Shown: piece after piece, positions 18,728-27,413 of the stretch
Numbering within the stretch: the stretch's first letter is position 1
Layout of the letters: the number at the start of each line of letters is the position of its first letter
Source of the DNA: Azoarcus_F sp048158365
GTDB taxonomy: Bacteria > Pseudomonadota > Gammaproteobacteria > Burkholderiales > Rhodocyclaceae
Assembly (NCBI GenBank): GCA_048158365.1
Contig: JBLLNL010000003.1
Length of the DNA: 64,000 nucleotides
Direction: 5' to 3' (one strand)
Notes under the pieces: model-generated
Database searches by the model: none
Told to the model about the DNA's origin: nothing
The model's input: the letters and a program-made list of their open reading frames with translations, nothing else
Translations under genes and position numbers: made by a program

Positions 18728-18896
18728 CTAGGAGGCTGTCGGTCTTGAGCGATCGTCACGAGCCGGGTGGGGGAGCGAGGACAGATCTGGTCGATTTTGA
18801 GGCGCATAGTGGTTCTATGCAACGAAAAATCGGGCAGATATGGACCGCTTCTCCCACCGGCGCAGTAGATCAGCCTCAAGTCCGACAGCCTCCTAG
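18728..18896. mobile_element. MITE-like 169-bp palindromic element, copy 1
   Basis: It starts and ends with CTAG. The outer 22 bases (CTAGGAGGCTGTCGG...) are inverted at the other end, with one mismatch here. The two halves are imperfectly complementary throughout and meet at a small hairpin, GCATAG/CTATGC. Three further copies lie at 34575, 45042 and 53853. It encodes no transposase. This copy sits 47 bases beyond the ugd stop, between convergent Hsp20 and ugd. Confidence 0.88.
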
Positions 18897-18942
18897 GCGC
18901 CGCGGGAGCTGCGAAAACGGCGTTCTTGCAGCTGCCCGGCGC

Positions 18943-20286
18943 TCAGATCACCGGACGCAGCGAATCGGCTCGACCCACCGCGTAGTACATCAGCCCGGCC
19001 GCCTTCACCTGCGCCGGATCGAACAGGTTGCGCCCATCCACCAGCACCGGTGTCGCCAGCTGGTTCCTCAACCATTTGAAGTCCACGGTGCGGAACTGCT
19101 TCCACTCGGTGCAGATCACCAGCGCATCCGCCCCGGACAGCGCATCGTTCTGATACGCGACCAGTTGCAGATCGTCCCGCTCGCCGTAGATGCGAGCCGT
19201 TTCCTTCATCGCCTCCGGATCGTAGGCCCGCACCTTCGCACCCGCGGCCCACAGGGATTCCATCAGCACGCGGCTGGGCGCGGCGCGCATGTCGTCGGTG
19301 TTGGGCTTGAATGACAGGCCCCAGATCGCGATCGTGCGGCCCGCGAGCGCGCCGTCGAAGGCCTGGTTCAGCTTGTCGAACAGCACGTGCTTCTGGCGGT
19401 TGTTGACCGCCTCGACCGCATTCAGCAGTTCGGCCTCGTAGCCGACCTGGCTGGCGGTGTGCGCCAGCGCCTGCACGTCCTTCGGAAAGCAGGATCCGCC
19501 GTAGCCGCAACCCGGATAGATGAACTGGTAGCCGATGCGCGGATCCGAGCCGATTCCCTGGCGCACCTGCTCGACGTCCGCGCCCAGGCGTTCAGCCAGA
19601 TTCGCGATCTCGTTCATGAAGCTGATCTTGGTCGCCAGCATCGCGTTGGCTGCGTACTTGGTCAGTTCGGCCGCGCGCACGTCCATGAACATCAGCTTGT
19701 CGTGATTGCGGCTGTACGGTGCATAGCACTCGCGCATGCGCTCGCGCACCGCCTCGGAATCGGTCCCGACCACGATGCGCGCGCTCTTCGTGAAATCCTC
19801 TATCGCCGCGCCTTCCTTCAGGAATTCCGGGTTGGAACACACGTCGAAGGGCAGTGTGACGCCCCGCCCGGCGAGCACCTCGGCGATCGTCGCCTTCACA
19901 CGGTCGGCCGTGCCCACCGGCACGGTCGATTTATCGACGACCACCTTGTAGCCGTCCATGTGCGTGCCGATCGACCGCGCCACCGCCAGCACATACTGCA
20001 GATCCGCCGATCCGTCCTCGTCCGGCGGCGTGCCGACCGCGATGAACTGCAGCTCGCCGAAGGCCACGCCCTCGGCCGCATCGGTCGTGAAACGCAGGCG
20101 CCCCTCGTCGAAATTACGCGTCACCATCGGCTCCAGACCGGGCTCGTAGATCGGGATGACCCCGTTCTTCAACCCCTCGATCTTCGCCTCGTCCACATCC
20201 ACGCACATCACGTGGTGACCGACATCGGCCAGACAGGTCCCGGTGACCAGCCCCACATACCCCGTTCCAAAAACCGTAACGTTCAT
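18943..20286 (-). CDS. ugd: UDP-glucose 6-dehydrogenase
   Basis: 447 residues. It oxidises UDP-glucose to UDP-glucuronate with NAD+, feeding polysaccharide synthesis. The N-terminal Rossmann motif is FGTGYVGLVTG; the catalytic Cys lies in GYGGSCFPKDVQALAH near residue 260; the C-terminal domain has AIWGLSFKPNTDDMRAAPS. Divergent from the beta-helix gene and the first sugar-nucleotide gene of the exopolysaccharide locus. Confidence 0.97.
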   Translation of the reverse strand: MNVTVFGTGYVGLVTGTCLADVGHHVMCVDVDEAKIEGLKNGVIPIYEPGLEPMVTRNFDEGRLRFTTDAAEGVAFGELQFIAVGTPPDEDGSADLQYVLAVARSIGTHMDGYKVVVDKSTVPVGTADRVKATIAEVLAGRGVTLPFDVCSNPEFLKEGAAIEDFTKSARIVVGTDSEAVRERMRECYAPYSRNHDKLMFMDVRAAELTKYAANAMLATKISFMNEIANLAERLGADVEQVRQGIGSDPRIGYQFIYPGCGYGGSCFPKDVQALAHTASQVGYEAELLNAVEAVNNRQKHVLFDKLNQAFDGALAGRTIAIWGLSFKPNTDDMRAAPSRVLMESLWAAGAKVRAYDPEAMKETARIYGERDDLQLVAYQNDALSGADALVICTEWKQFRTVDFKWLRNQLATPVLVDGRNLFDPAQVKAAGLMYYAVGRADSLRPVI

Positions 20287-20499
20287 TGCGACCCTCTATC
20301 GAAATGCATGAAAAATACGACAGCCGCGATCCTAGCACTCGATCGGCCGAAAGTGCGCCAAGGATCGCACGGGCAGGTTTGACAGCGCTTGCGGTGGCTG
20401 CGATGGCGAACCAGAATGAAGACAGACTTCGACCACTGTACGGTTTCTCATATCCTGGCTCTCAATCCGGTGATGTCGATCGCAGCGCAGCACGGTAGC

Positions 20500-20524
20500 G
20501 CCCTCCCCTTCAAGGGGAGGAAAG
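20500..20524 (+). repeat. Half-copy of the CCCCTTGAAGGGG repeat
   Basis: CCCTCCCCTTCAAGGGGAGG lies in the leader of the beta-helix gene. Being a dispersed intergenic repeat, it argues that translation starts after it. Confidence 0.55.
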
Positions 20525-20577
20525 AGTGCCCGAACTGGCCTGGTGTGTTCGATCGCCACCCCGACAGGCAAATCGTC

Positions 20578-21753
20578 GTGCATCCACTCTCAAGGCTATC
20601 GTCCAAACTGCTGCTTCCCTGTCTGTCACTGTCGCTGGCGTCCCCGGCCGCGTTCGCGGAAACCATCGTCGTCGGGCCCAACGAGGCGATCACCCGCATC
20701 GCAGATGCCGCGCGCATCGCCCAAGACGACGACACGGTGCTGATCATGCCTGGGGAGTATCGCGGAGACGTCGCGGTATGGCTTCAGAAGCGGCTCACGA
20801 TCCGTGGCGCCGCCGAGCGCCCGGTGCTGATCGCCGACGGCGCCGACGCGGAAGGCAAGAGCATCTGGGTGATCCGTGACGGCGAGTTCATCGTCGACAA
20901 CATCGAGTTTCGCAATGCACGGGTCGCCGACGGCAACGGCGCCGGGATCCGATTCGAGCGCGGCCGGCTGGAGGTGCTCAACAGCCATTTCATCGACAAC
21001 CAGAACGCCATCCTGACCGCAAACCAGCCTGATGCCGAACTCGTCATTCGCGACAGCCTCTTCGCCGACGCTCCGCGCCCCAATCTGACGCTGCCGCACC
21101 TGCTCTACGTCGGCAAGATCGCGCGGCTGGAGCTGACCGGCAGCCGCTTCCACAACGGCTACGAGGGCCATCTGATCAAGTCGCGGGCGCGCGAGAACGA
21201 GATCCGCTACAACCTGATCTACGACGGCCCGAACGGCGGCGCCTCGTACGAACTCGAGTTTCCCAACGGCGGCATCGCCCGCGTGGTCGGCAACGTGATC
21301 GGCCAGAGCGGAACCACCCAGAACCCGATCGTGATCTCCTATGGCGCCGAGGGGCAGATCTGGTCGGAGAACACGCTGCAGCTGGCGCACAACACGCTGG
21401 TCAGCGCCGGCCTGCGCGCCGCCCGCTTTCTGAACCTGTGGGATCACGACTTCACCGACCCGATCACGGTCGAGGCCCATAACAATCTCACCGTGGGACT
21501 GGGCGCCTTCACGCTGGGCCTCGGCGGCACCTTCAGCGGCAACTACCCGCTCCCGCCCGGCGTGCTCAACCCGGATTCGCTGGATTTCAGGCTCGGCCCC
21601 AGATCCGTGCTGCGCGGCTGGGTCGAACCTCTCGCCACCGATGACCCGCTGCGACCGACCGCGGAGTTCGTATTGCCGATCGGCACGGTACCGCAGCAGG
21701 TTCCCTCCGAATGGGTACCCGGAGCATTCCAGTCCTACGACGCGGAGCGCTGA
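20578..21753 (+). CDS. Secreted right-handed beta-helix protein
   Basis: 391 residues from a GTG at 20578, which begins a clean signal peptide (SSKLLLPCLSLSLASPAAFA, cleavage before ETIVVG). Upstream in-frame starts would include the intergenic repeat. The body is a parallel beta-helix of the NosD/pectate-lyase type, with repeated short turns such as IEFRNARVADGNG, EVLNSHFIDNQN and EIRYNLIYDG. Such proteins in exopolysaccharide loci are thought to bind or cleave the glycan. Remnants of a close paralogue occur at 29526, 32655 and 34027. Confidence 0.82.
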   Translation: MHPLSRLSSKLLLPCLSLSLASPAAFAETIVVGPNEAITRIADAARIAQDDDTVLIMPGEYRGDVAVWLQKRLTIRGAAERPVLIADGADAEGKSIWVIRDGEFIVDNIEFRNARVADGNGAGIRFERGRLEVLNSHFIDNQNAILTANQPDAELVIRDSLFADAPRPNLTLPHLLYVGKIARLELTGSRFHNGYEGHLIKSRARENEIRYNLIYDGPNGGASYELEFPNGGIARVVGNVIGQSGTTQNPIVISYGAEGQIWSENTLQLAHNTLVSAGLRAARFLNLWDHDFTDPITVEAHNNLTVGLGAFTLGLGGTFSGNYPLPPGVLNPDSLDFRLGPRSVLRGWVEPLATDDPLRPTAEFVLPIGTVPQQVPSEWVPGAFQSYDAER

Positions 21754-21789
21754 AGGCCGGCAAGTGCACCATCTCCCCGGTGCCATCCC

Positions 21790-21822
21790 CCTGCAGGAAC
21801 CGCGCAAGCGGCGAACATGCCG
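21790..21822 (+). repeat. REP-like palindrome
   Basis: CTGCAGGAACCGCGCAAGCGGCGAACATG is a diverged relative of the element at 12351, with the CTGCAGGA leader and a short GC stem. It lies in the 245-base gap between the beta-helix gene and argB. Confidence 0.5.
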
Positions 21823-21998
21823 TGTGAGCACATGATGCGGTCTATCGTCATGCAGACGCTGCTTTCGCGGCTGGCACCACGCCCGCGGCCGTAGCATGCT
21901 TGCCTCACGGCGCGGCACGGGCGCTGCGGTGCATACATCCATCCGGCTGTCCTTGTAGAATGGCGCGACTGCCGTATTCGCCGTACAAGGACGCCGAC

Positions 21999-22907
21999 AT
22001 GAACGACACGCCCAAGCCCAGCACCAAATCCGTCGCCCCGGCGCTCAAGGCCGAGATCCTGGCCGAGGCGCTGCCCTACATCAAGCGCTTCTTCGACAAG
22101 ACCATCGTCATCAAGTACGGCGGCAACGCGATGACCGACGCGCATCTGAAGGACTGCTTCGCGCGCGACGTGGTGCTGCTCAAGCTGGTCGGCCTCAACC
22201 CGGTGGTCGTGCACGGCGGCGGCCCGCAGATCGAGAGCCTGCTCGCGCGGGTCGGCAAGAAGGGCGAATTCATCCAGGGCATGCGGGTCACCGACGCCGA
22301 AACCATGGAAGTGGTCGAGATGGTCCTCGGCGGCCAGGTCAACAAGGAAATCGTCAATCTGATCAACCAGGCCGGCGGCAAGGCGGTCGGGCTGACCGGC
22401 AAGGACGCCAACTTCATCCGTGCGCGCAAGCTGCTGATGCAGAAGAAGGACGCGCCGCTGGGCGATCTGATCGACGTCGGCCAGGTCGGCGAGATCACCA
22501 GCATCGACCCAAGCCTGATCTCCTTCCTCGATCAGGGCGACTTCATCCCGGTCATCGCGCCGATCGGCGTCGGCGACGAGGGCGAAACCTACAACATCAA
22601 TGCCGACGTGGTCGCCGGCAAGCTGGCCGAGATCCTGAAGGCCGAAAAACTCGTCCTGCTCACGAACACCTCCGGCGTGCTCGACGAAAACGGCAAGCTG
22701 CTCACCGGCCTGACCCCTCGCGAGATCGACCAGATGGTCGCCGACGGCACATTGTCCGGCGGCATGCTGCCCAAGATCGGCTCCGCGCTGGACGCCGCCC
22801 GCAGCGGCGTGAAGTCGGTGCACATCATCGACGGCCGGGTCGAACACTGCCTGCTGCTGGAAATCCTGACCGACCACGGGGTCGGGACGATGATCAAGAG
22901 CAAGTAG
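21999..22907 (+). CDS. argB: Acetylglutamate kinase
   Basis: 302 residues from ATG 21999 (the frame runs back to 21900 without family similarity). Phosphorylates N-acetylglutamate in arginine synthesis. Marks: TIVIKYGGNAM near residue 35, VVVHGGGPQI, and the C-terminal GGMLPKIGSALDAARSGVKSVHIIDGR. It stands between two exopolysaccharide genes without obvious functional link, although the locus also has an arginine-modifying-type enzyme at 45207. Confidence 0.97.
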   Translation: MNDTPKPSTKSVAPALKAEILAEALPYIKRFFDKTIVIKYGGNAMTDAHLKDCFARDVVLLKLVGLNPVVVHGGGPQIESLLARVGKKGEFIQGMRVTDAETMEVVEMVLGGQVNKEIVNLINQAGGKAVGLTGKDANFIRARKLLMQKKDAPLGDLIDVGQVGEITSIDPSLISFLDQGDFIPVIAPIGVGDEGETYNINADVVAGKLAEILKAEKLVLLTNTSGVLDENGKLLTGLTPREIDQMVADGTLSGGMLPKIGSALDAARSGVKSVHIIDGRVEHCLLLEILTDHGVGTMIKSK

Positions 22908-23012
22908 GCATCTACCCGTGCCACGCATAGCGGGCCATGCAATAACACACATGGATTTCATGGCAGTCGATGCGAGAATGAGCGACAAGATCTTGCGCAT
23001 TCAGGACAATCC

Positions 23013-24635
23013 ATGACCGTCAGTTACCTGCTCCACCACCTGATTCTCGCCTCGGCCGAACGCACGCCGGAGGCCTCGGCGCTCACTTTCGGGCCGGATA
23101 CGCTGAATTACGCCGAGCTTCAGCGTCAGACTGCTTCTTTCGCCAGCGGCCTGATCGCGCTCGGACTGGCGCGTGGCGAGCGGGTCGCAGTCTATCTGGA
23201 CAAGCGAATCGAAACCGTCGCCGCCTTCTTCGGTGCGTCGGCTGCGGGCGGCGTATTCGTGCCGGTCAATCCGATCCTGAAGGCAGAACAGGTCGGCTAC
23301 ATCCTGCAGGACTGCAATGTGCGCGTGCTGGTCACCTCGCCGGAGCGCTTCGCAACGCTCGCCGACACGCTCGCACACTGCCACGACCTGCGCCACGTGG
23401 TCCTCACGGGCAGCGCCGAACCGCTCCCGACGCTGTCGGGCGCCTCGGTGCACGGCTGGTCCGCGCTGTGCGATACGCCCCCGGCAGGCGGCCACCGCGT
23501 CATCGACACCGATATGGTCGCGATTCTGTACACTTCGGGCAGCACCGGCCGGCCCAAGGGCGTCGTGCTGTCCCATCGCAACATGGTCACCGGCGCAAAG
23601 AGCGTGGCCGAGTATCTCGAGAATCGCGCCGACGACACGCTGCTGTCGGCGCTGCCGCTGTCCTTCGATGCCGGCTTCTCCCAGCTCACCACCGCCTTCC
23701 ATGTCGGCGCGCGCGTCGTGCTGCTCAACTACCTGATGCCGCGCGACGTGATCAAGGCGCTCGCCAAGGAACGCGTCACCGGGCTGACCGCGGTGCCACC
23801 GTTGTGGATACAGCTGGCCGCACTGGACTGGCCGGACACCATCACCGAGCATCTTCGCTACATCGCCAACACCGGCGGACGCATGCCGCTCGAAACGCTC
23901 ACCACGCTGCGTCGCAAGCTACCCCAGACCCGCCCCTACCTGATGTACGGCCTCACCGAAGCCTTTCGCGCCACCTATCTGCCGCCCGATCAGGTCGACC
24001 TCCGGCCCGACTCCATCGGCAAGGCCATCCCCAACGCCGACGTCTTCGTCCTGCGCGAGGACGGCACACCCTGCGCCCCGCATGAACCGGGCGAGCTGGT
24101 CCAGCGCGGCGCCCTGGTCGCGATGGGTTACTGGAACGACCCGGACAAGACCGCCGAGCGCTTCAAGCCGCTGCCGGCCCACGCCCCCGGTCGCGAAGCC
24201 GGCCTCGTGCTGCCCGAGATCGCCGTCTTCTCCGGCGACACGGTGCGCATGGACGAAGAAGGCTACCTGTACTTCATCGGCCGCCGCGACGAGATGATCA
24301 AGACCTCCGGCTACCGGGTCAGCCCGACCGAAGTCGAAGAGATCCTCTACGCCACCCAGCTGGTCGGCGAATGCGTCGCCTTCGGCGTCCCGCACGACAC
24401 CCTCGGCCAGGCCATCGCCGTCATCGCGACACCGCCCGCCAGCGGCACTTTCGACATGGTCGCGATCCTCACCGAATGCCGCGCCCGCATGCCCGCCTAC
24501 ATGGTGCCGAGCCGCCTACAGGTCCGCGCCGGCCCGCTGCCGCGCAACCCCAACGGCAAGATCGATCGCAAGTTGCTGAGCAGCGAGGAGATCGAGCGGA
24601 TGGCCGAGTCATCGTCCAGCGGGAAGCCAACTTGA
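23013..24635 (+). CDS. Acyl-CoA ligase (AMP-forming), exosortase A system type
   Basis: 540 residues. Adenylate-forming enzyme: core motif A3 ILYTSGSTGRPKGVVLSH, the YGLTEAFR motif, then IGRRDEMIKTSGYRVSPTEVE and the terminal lysine motif NPNGKIDRKLL. It activates a carboxylic or amino acid with ATP and hands it to CoA or a carrier protein. The family (TIGR03098) is found in exosortase A loci next to the PLP decarboxylase, as here, with only a toxin-antitoxin pair in between. Natural substrate unknown. Confidence 0.9.
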   Translation: MTVSYLLHHLILASAERTPEASALTFGPDTLNYAELQRQTASFASGLIALGLARGERVAVYLDKRIETVAAFFGASAAGGVFVPVNPILKAEQVGYILQDCNVRVLVTSPERFATLADTLAHCHDLRHVVLTGSAEPLPTLSGASVHGWSALCDTPPAGGHRVIDTDMVAILYTSGSTGRPKGVVLSHRNMVTGAKSVAEYLENRADDTLLSALPLSFDAGFSQLTTAFHVGARVVLLNYLMPRDVIKALAKERVTGLTAVPPLWIQLAALDWPDTITEHLRYIANTGGRMPLETLTTLRRKLPQTRPYLMYGLTEAFRATYLPPDQVDLRPDSIGKAIPNADVFVLREDGTPCAPHEPGELVQRGALVAMGYWNDPDKTAERFKPLPAHAPGREAGLVLPEIAVFSGDTVRMDEEGYLYFIGRRDEMIKTSGYRVSPTEVEEILYATQLVGECVAFGVPHDTLGQAIAVIATPPASGTFDMVAILTECRARMPAYMVPSRLQVRAGPLPRNPNGKIDRKLLSSEEIERMAESSSSGKPT

Positions 24636-24802
24636 ACGCCCGTCAGGACTCGCCTGACGGCGATCTCAGCATCCATCCGGGTCCATCATCGCGGGGCCAG
24701 GCCTTGGTCGACGCAGCGACTGCGTTCGATCCGGATTTCATCCAGCAGCTGGAGGCCAGCTGCGCAGCGCCGTTGCCGTTGCAGGAGCGCGAAGCACTGT
24801 GA
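24632..24802 (+). CDS. Small ORF, possible VapB/AbrB-type remnant
   Basis: 56 codons from a TTG overlapping the ligase stop (TTGA). The C-terminal AFDPDFIQQLE...PLQEREAL loosely recalls the tail of VagC/VapB antitoxins, but the DNA-binding part is missing and there is no toxin gene after it. It may be a decayed antitoxin or not a gene. Confidence 0.25.
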   Translation: MNARQDSPDGDLSIHPGPSSRGQALVDAATAFDPDFIQQLEASCAAPLPLQEREAL

Positions 24803-24855
24803 CCGTCTCGAACGAGTGCACGAATTCTTCAACTTTCTCTCAGTGCTATCATGAG

Positions 24856-24879
24856 CACCTTTAAAGACACCTTTAAAGA
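24856..24879 (+). promoter_or_regulatory. Tandem 12-bp repeat, probable antitoxin operator
   Basis: CACCTTTAAAGA occurs twice head-to-tail, ending three bases before the antitoxin start codon. Each unit contains the palindrome CTTTAAAG. The place and form suit autoregulation by the RelB-like protein. Confidence 0.5.
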
Positions 24880-24882
24880 ACC

Positions 24883-25131
24883 ATGACCCACATCATCCTC
24901 TCCCAGACCACTGCCAGCATCTCGGAATTGAAGCGCAACCCGATGGGTACGGTCGCGGCCGGAGAAGGTTTTCCGGTGGCGATCCTCAACCGCAACGAAC
25001 CGGCGTTCTACTGCATCCCGGCCGAGGCCTACGAGGCGCTACTGGACCGTATTGAAGACCTCGAACTGAACCGGATCGCCGACGATCGATCCGGCCAAAC
25101 AGAGATCGAGGTGACGCTGAGTGAGCTATAA
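24883..25131 (+). CDS. Phd/YefM/StbD-type antitoxin
   Basis: 82 residues. The N-terminal half, with TTASISELKRNPMGTVA and FPVAILNRNEPAFYCIPAEAYEALLD, is the typical DNA-binding part of Phd/YefM/StbD antitoxins; the acidic tail should wrap the toxin. It overlaps the toxin start by 11 bases. Two 12-bp tandem repeats just upstream look like its operator. Confidence 0.9.
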   Translation: MTHIILSQTTASISELKRNPMGTVAAGEGFPVAILNRNEPAFYCIPAEAYEALLDRIEDLELNRIADDRSGQTEIEVTLSEL

Positions 25132-25402
25132 GCTCAAGTTCAAGGACGAAGCGCTCAAGGAATGGCACAAACTCGACGCCACTGTCCGCGCTCAGTTCAA
25201 GAAAAAACTGGGCGAGCGACTCGAGCATCCGCGCGTATCGGCAGCGCGCCTCGCCGGACACCCCGATCGCTTCAAGATCAAGCTGCGCAGCGCAGGTTTC
25301 CGGCTGGTGTATGAGGTACGCGACGCCGAAATCGTAGTCGTCGTCATCGCCGTCGGAAAGCGCGAGCGTAGCGACGTTTATCGAACCGCCGCGCGACGAT
25401 AG
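25121..25402 (+). CDS. RelE/StbE-type toxin
   Basis: 93 residues from a GTG inside the antitoxin end. RelE fold: FKDEALKEWHKLD helix, KKKLGERLEHPRV, GHPDRFKIKLRSAGFRLVYEV and a terminal VVIAVGKRERSDVY. RelE members cleave mRNA on the ribosome; the basic KLR...R and terminal Arg/Tyr residues needed for that are present. The pair is inserted between the exosortase-type ligase and the decarboxylase. Confidence 0.92.
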   Translation: MSYKLKFKDEALKEWHKLDATVRAQFKKKLGERLEHPRVSAARLAGHPDRFKIKLRSAGFRLVYEVRDAEIVVVVIAVGKRERSDVYRTAARR

Positions 25403-25438
25403 CACCTCACACAACGCAAACGCAGGTATCTTTAGTCC

Positions 25439-26695
25439 ATGAGCACCCAGCCCCTCCGAGACACCCGCCCCCCCACCCACACGCCGATGACCCAGTTCCA
25501 GGCCTGGAACGACGAACTGACGATCGGCGGCATGACCCTGGGCCGTCTGGCCGCGCGCGTGGGACGCACACCCTTCTACGCCTACGACCGCAGCCTGCTC
25601 GACGCGCGGGTCGCCCAGTTGCGCGCAGCGCTGCCGCGCGGCATCAAGCTGCACTATGCGATGAAGGCCAATCCGATGCCGGCGGTGGTCGCCCACATGG
25701 CGCGGCGGGTCGAAGGCATCGACGTCGCGTCGGCCGGCGAACTCAAGATCGCGCTCGACGTCGGAGCCGATCCGGACGAAATCAGCTTCGCCGGCCCCGG
25801 CAAGACCGATGCCGAGCTGCGGCAGGCGGTCGCGGCCGGCATCATGGTCAATATCGAGTCCTTCCGCGAAGTCGGCGTACTCGCCGCGGCCGCCCGCGAA
25901 CTCGGGGTGCCGGCGCGGGTATCGGTGCGCGTCAATCCGGACTTCGAGCTCAAGTCCTCCGGCATGAAGATGGGCGGTGGCCCCAAGCAGTTCGGCGTCG
26001 ATGCCGAGCAGGTGCCGCAACTTCTCGCCGAGATCGGCCAGGCCGACCTCGCCTTCGAGGGCTTCCACCTTTTCGCCGGTTCGCAGAACCTCAAGGCCGA
26101 GGCCATCGTCGAAGCCCAGCGCAAGTGCTTCGACCTCGCGCTGCGCCTGGCCGAACACGCCCCGGCCCCGGTCAAGTTCCTCAACCTCGGCGGCGGCTTC
26201 GGCATCCCCTACTTCCCCGGCGAGCAGCCGCTCGACCTCGCCCCGATCGGCGACAACCTGGCCACGATACAGATGGAAGCGGCCAGCAAGCTTCCGCAAG
26301 CCGAGATCGTCCTCGAACTCGGCCGCTACCTCGTCGGCGAGGCCGGCGTCTACGTCTGCCGCATCCTCGACCGCAAGATCTCGCGCGGCCACACCTACCT
26401 CGTGGCCGACGGCGGCCTGCACCACCACCTCGCCAACTCCGGCAACTTCGGCCAGGTCATCCGCAAGAACTACCCGGTCGCGATCGGCAACCGCATGACC
26501 CCGCCCGAGGGCGTCGAACCCGCCTCGGTGGTCGGCCCGCTATGCACCCCGCTCGACATCGTCGCCGACAAGATGCCGCTCGGCCATGCACAAGTCGGCG
26601 ACCTCGTCGTCGTGTTCCAGTCCGGCGCCTACGGCGCCAGCGCGAGTCCACAAGGCTTTCTGGGGCATCCGGCGGTGATGGAGGTGCTCGTTTGA
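25439..26695 (+). CDS. PLP-dependent decarboxylase, exosortase A system type
   Basis: 418 residues; ATG 25439 is used, ATG 25487 is an alternative. Fold type III (alanine-racemase/DAP-decarboxylase class): PLP lysine K76 in HYAMKANP, ELGRYLVGEAGVY, and the partner-subunit Cys in GPLCTPLD followed by FQSGAYG. It should decarboxylate an amino acid, perhaps one attached to a carrier. The family (TIGR03099) accompanies the adenylating ligase upstream in exosortase A loci. Confidence 0.9.
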   Translation: MSTQPLRDTRPPTHTPMTQFQAWNDELTIGGMTLGRLAARVGRTPFYAYDRSLLDARVAQLRAALPRGIKLHYAMKANPMPAVVAHMARRVEGIDVASAGELKIALDVGADPDEISFAGPGKTDAELRQAVAAGIMVNIESFREVGVLAAAARELGVPARVSVRVNPDFELKSSGMKMGGGPKQFGVDAEQVPQLLAEIGQADLAFEGFHLFAGSQNLKAEAIVEAQRKCFDLALRLAEHAPAPVKFLNLGGGFGIPYFPGEQPLDLAPIGDNLATIQMEAASKLPQAEIVLELGRYLVGEAGVYVCRILDRKISRGHTYLVADGGLHHHLANSGNFGQVIRKNYPVAIGNRMTPPEGVEPASVVGPLCTPLDIVADKMPLGHAQVGDLVVVFQSGAYGASASPQGFLGHPAVMEVLV

Positions 26696-26702
26696 GGTCT
26701 TC

Positions 26703-27251
26703 TCAAACCCCTTCGAAGATCTCGTCCTGCGTCAGCTCGCACTCGATCGACGTCAGCGGAAACCGGTCCACGCCGGTGTAATCGTGCAGCGTGAACAACC
26801 CATCGTTGCCGCGCCGGAACAACTCCACGCTACGCATATCCGGGTCGATCAGCAGGTATTCGCGCAGCGACGGAATCCGTCGGTAGCATGAAAACTTGAC
26901 GCCCCGGTCGAAAGCCTGGGTGCTCTCCGACAGAACCTCGACGATCACCGTCGGCGCGCGGAAGATGATGTCGGTCGCGAGGTCGGCCGGATCGCAGGTC
27001 ACGAACACATCCGGGTAGAAAAGGCTGTCATCGCCGACCTGCAGCTTCATCGCCTCGACAAATGCGCTACACGGCGAGCCCTTCAATTGGTGCTTGAGCG
27101 ATGTGGCTACATTGAGCGTCACCAGACCGTGAACGCGCCTGGCCCCCACCATCGCAAATACTTCGCCGCGATAGAACTCGTTCCGTTCCGGCTGCGCGTT
27201 TTCCCACTCGAGAAACTCGGCCAGCGACAGCTCGTGGACAGGTAATGCCAT
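26703..27251 (-). CDS. Uma2-family PD-(D/E)XK endonuclease-like protein
   Basis: 182 residues. The DUF820/Uma2 fold is indicated by LSLAEFLEWENAQP, PDVFVTCDP, PTVIVEVLSEST and GVKFSCYRRIPSLREYLLID, which together give the nuclease-like D-E-K set. Function in bacteria is unproven; many genomes carry numerous copies. It faces the asparagine-synthetase-like gene on the other strand and adds to the accessory content of this part of the locus. Confidence 0.88.
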   Translation of the reverse strand: MALPVHELSLAEFLEWENAQPERNEFYRGEVFAMVGARRVHGLVTLNVATSLKHQLKGSPCSAFVEAMKLQVGDDSLFYPDVFVTCDPADLATDIIFRAPTVIVEVLSESTQAFDRGVKFSCYRRIPSLREYLLIDPDMRSVELFRRGNDGLFTLHDYTGVDRFPLTSIECELTQDEIFEGV

Positions 27252-27413
27252 GTCGCACTCCTCGGGCTATAAGACCTATTCTGCAGGACAAAGCCAATCC
27301 CTGTCCAACCGTGGAAAAGTCGGCTTGCCATGTCATGCGCTTTGGCCGACCATTCTGCGTTGTCATGCTGCGCCGGAGCCTTCGCGCAACGAAGATCACC
27401 GCACGATCCACTC

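Noticed and set aside
20578..21753. PEP-CTERM sorting signal on the exported proteins
   Set aside because: None of the exported proteins here ends with a PEP motif, helix and basic tail; the exosortase link rests on the neighbouring gene families only.
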